Shown piece by piece: positions 61,990-64,000 of a DNA stretch of 64,000 bases. A program made the position numbers and the translations under genes. A model generated the notes under the pieces. It saw only the letters and a list, made by a program, of their open reading frames with translations. It did no database searches and had not been told where the DNA came from. Each line of letters starts with the position of its first letter. The first letter of the stretch is position 1. The DNA comes from Edaphocola flava (GTDB lineage Bacteria; Bacteroidota; Bacteroidia; Chitinophagales; Chitinophagaceae), in contig NZ_SAIQ01000001.1 of NCBI RefSeq assembly GCF_004118155.1, positions 1-64,000 on the forward strand, written 5' to 3'.

Positions 61990-64000
61990 TTAACCTTCCT
62001 GGCTCAACTCCATCTTGCGGTATGCTTTAATGAAGATTGCACCCAGGTTGCGGTTTGGTGGAATGTAATCACTGAACAGGTCTTTATCGCCTACAGATTT
62101 GGCAGAAAATTCAGTACCCAGGTTCTTCCACATCGCCAGCCAGTCTACATTCTCCCCTTTCAGTATGGGCGCATTCAGTTCTCTGATGATCGGCTCATTG
62201 ATACGATAAGAGCCTACCTGTTTGGTAGAAATAATATTGGCATCCGGTGCCTTATCGAGTACATTGGCCAGGTTATGGAAACCGCCACAGGAGCCCAGCA
62301 TCACGATTTTCACTTTTGGTGTCAGGTTCTTCAGAGAACCATCCAGGTGATAGCTGTGGCCGCGGTGAATGACAATGGTCGGATAGATCTCGTTGGCATC
62401 CAGGTAAGCGTATAATTTGTTTTGTGCTTCTTCATCCTTAGGCTCTTCCAGGGGGCGATTGGCATAGATCACTGTTGGTTTACCCACAAGCGATGTTATT
62501 GTAATCCAATCCGGATTAGACTCATCTATTTTCCAGTTTTTATTACGGAAATTGGTCAGGAAGCTGCCGTATGAAATCTTACCGTCTTCATCTCCGTAGA
62601 AGAATACCTGCTGTATTACTTTACCGTCTTTATCAACCAGGGAATTATAATCTACAAAATTGATCGGCGGAATCTCGCTTACACTTTCCTGCAGCTGCCC
62701 TGCATCGGAAGCATTATTAAAAATTGTACCCAGCAGGCCGTATACAATTACCCCTTTTTCGCGATTATCTGCAGGGATAGATTTGTCTTTGTATACGCGC
62801 TCGTAGTTGGACTTTACTTCATCTTTCAGGAAAGTAATCAACTCCGGGTTATTCAGGCTACCGAAGGCATCGGCCACATCTACAGCATCTGCCAGTTCTT
62901 TACGGCCACCATTCTCCAGGTTAGCTACGAAAGAGCGCATCAGCGTTGTTTTCTGATCCTCTGTCATGCTGGTCAGGAAGGTAGATAATGTATTATACCC
63001 CGCTGCCATACGGATGAAGGTACGGAAGTGAGACATGCGCACTTTCTCCAGCAGTTCATAACTTGAAGTTGTACCCATTTTAGCCATCATACGCTTGAAG
63101 ATACCCAGGTAAGAGCTGGTATAAATTTCGTTGGTCTGGCCGCCCAGGAGCATAAAGTAGTACTCAGAAGGGTTAAAACCTTCTACAGACTTGAATCGCA
63201 CTGCATCTGCCTTTTCATGCAATTCATTTACCGTACGCACATATTTAAGTGCGCGATAAGCAATCTCTTCATCTATTGCTACTTCAGACCAGGCTTTGCC
63301 CGATGTCTTCAGTTCTACCAGGCTTTTAAAATAAGCATCATCATTTTGCGCGATCTGATCGATCTGTGCAATGGTTTTGCTCCCGTCATTAATCTGGTTC
63401 AGGAAGGGCAATACTTTAAACGGCTTCTTGGACTGGTCTACAATCTTTACAATCGTTTGTACCAGTTGATCCTTATTACGGCGAATTACATTGGTATATT
63501 TTGAGGTAGGTGCTGCATAGCTCATAATGGTGCTTGGCGCCACTTTTGCTGCTGCTGCAATTACCGGATCGGCATACGATTCACGGGAGAACTCGCTCAG
63601 GCGTTTGATCATCATTTCCGGCTGCTCTACTCCTATTTTTTCATACAGGAATGCCTTAGCTTCTGTGCTGTTTTCCAGCAGATCCAGATTTTCCAGTGTG
63701 TATATATTCGGATTAGCTTTTACAAACTCCAGTGCCTTACCGCCTACTTCTGCGTTCATCAGCTCTTCGAAGTTTTTCATCAGGCGTTTATAATAGATCA
63801 CATCCGGATCACCGCCGGTATAGGTACGGAAGCCGTTGAGCCTGTCGGCCAATGCTCTTTCGTAGCGGATTTTATTGGCATGACTTGCCGTAGAATTTTC
63901 TATTTTGATCAGCAGTAAAGGAGCATCTACCAGGAATGTCTGGGTCAGTACTTTAGACTTTACCGCGTCTTCCATAAATACAACTTTATCGGTAGCACCG
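61990..64000 (-). CDS. Large protein with C-terminal caspase-like (clan CD) signature, partial
   Basis: The frame is open to the window edge (eight further codons beyond the ATG at 63975), so the N-terminus is missing and that ATG is probably internal. At least 669 residues are present. Most of it is helical and repeat-like without a family I recognise. Near the C-terminus, ALVIHR-type context gives PTIVIHRGHSYHL (His codons around 62354-62371) and, 24 residues on, KIVMLGSCGGFHN (Cys codon 62287-62289). A His on one strand end followed by a hydrophobic strand ending in GSCGG is the clan CD peptidase (caspase, gingipain, CHAT) pattern. Function unknown. Confidence 0.7.
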   Translation of the reverse strand, partial: GATDKVVFMEDAVKSKVLTQTFLVDAPLLLIKIENSTASHANKIRYERALADRLNGFRTYTGGDPDVIYYKRLMKNFEELMNAEVGGKALEFVKANPNIYTLENLDLLENSTEAKAFLYEKIGVEQPEMMIKRLSEFSRESYADPVIAAAAKVAPSTIMSYAAPTSKYTNVIRRNKDQLVQTIVKIVDQSKKPFKVLPFLNQINDGSKTIAQIDQIAQNDDAYFKSLVELKTSGKAWSEVAIDEEIAYRALKYVRTVNELHEKADAVRFKSVEGFNPSEYYFMLLGGQTNEIYTSSYLGIFKRMMAKMGTTSSYELLEKVRMSHFRTFIRMAAGYNTLSTFLTSMTEDQKTTLMRSFVANLENGGRKELADAVDVADAFGSLNNPELITFLKDEVKSNYERVYKDKSIPADNREKGVIVYGLLGTIFNNASDAGQLQESVSEIPPINFVDYNSLVDKDGKVIQQVFFYGDEDGKISYGSFLTNFRNKNWKIDESNPDWITITSLVGKPTVIYANRPLEEPKDEEAQNKLYAYLDANEIYPTIVIHRGHSYHLDGSLKNLTPKVKIVMLGSCGGFHNLANVLDKAPDANIISTKQVGSYRINEPIIRELNAPILKGENVDWLAMWKNLGTEFSAKSVGDKDLFSDYIPPNRNLGAIFIKAYRKMELSQEG

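Overview
The window is a stretch of chromosome from a member of the Bacteroidota. The evidence is the promoter style (-7 boxes of the form TAnnTTTG, several with a TTTG -33 element 19-20 bp upstream), secreted proteins ending in type IX secretion (T9SS) sorting domains, many SPII lipoproteins, a TonB-receptor-like outer-membrane barrel with a carboxypeptidase-regulatory domain, a DUF2851 protein, and a Kdp locus with a free-standing KdpD sensor domain. The order is probably Chitinophagales or Sphingobacteriales, but sequence reading alone cannot settle this. No tRNA, rRNA, insertion sequence or CRISPR array was seen inside the window. Two tandem leftward promoters at the left edge suggest a strongly expressed operon, perhaps rRNA, just outside.

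Layout. 1-10 kb: a UbiA-like membrane protein, rpsT, a DUF2851 protein, gyrA, a DEDDh exonuclease, a polyprenol-phosphate sugar transferase and a fumarylacetoacetate-hydrolase-family enzyme. 10-21 kb: a flippase, a large outer-membrane barrel, and three tandem paralogous T9SS-exported trypsin-like proteases with a tiny lipoprotein between the second and third. 20.9-22.8 kb: an AT-rich accessory islet, all leftward, with a lipoprotein ending in a glycine-zipper segment followed by several very small membrane proteins; one of these is an internally duplicated gene broken by a stop codon. 23-30 kb: pyruvate dehydrogenase E2, SppA, cytidine deaminase, an FMN-binding glutamate synthase-like protein and a lipoprotein. 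30-34 kb: the infA-rpmJ-rpsM-rpsK-rpsD-rpoA-rplQ cluster (leftward). 34-38.7 kb: a ComEA-like HhH protein, acyl-CoA dehydrogenase, an rRNA/tRNA methyltransferase and rmuC. 38.9-41.2 kb: rplKAJL. 41-47 kb: 5-formyl-THF cyclo-ligase, a lipoprotein, a T9SS protein and an M1 metallopeptidase. 47-57.5 kb: a potassium-uptake (Kdp) locus. 57.7-64 kb: mutS with a Qnr-like pentapeptide protein, a PPK2 polyphosphate kinase, and the 3' part of a large protein with a caspase-like His/Cys signature.

The Kdp locus is the most integrated unit. In transcription order (leftward) it runs: NtrC-type sigma-54 regulator, terminator, a sigma-54-type -24/-12 promoter, a 48-aa and a 27-aa membrane micro-protein, kdpF, kdpA, kdpB, kdpC, an outer-membrane porin, a stand-alone KdpD sensor domain, and a separate PAS/HAMP histidine kinase. 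This implies that KdpE has been replaced by an enhancer-dependent regulator and that the inner-membrane pump is co-expressed with an outer-membrane channel.

Most terminators are unusually long, nearly perfect palindromes (20-27 bp arms) in which the A tract pairs with the T tract, so they can work on both strands. Two ribosomal clusters (infA-rplQ and rplKAJL) stand apart from their usual neighbours (secY/map; secE-nusG and rpoBC).
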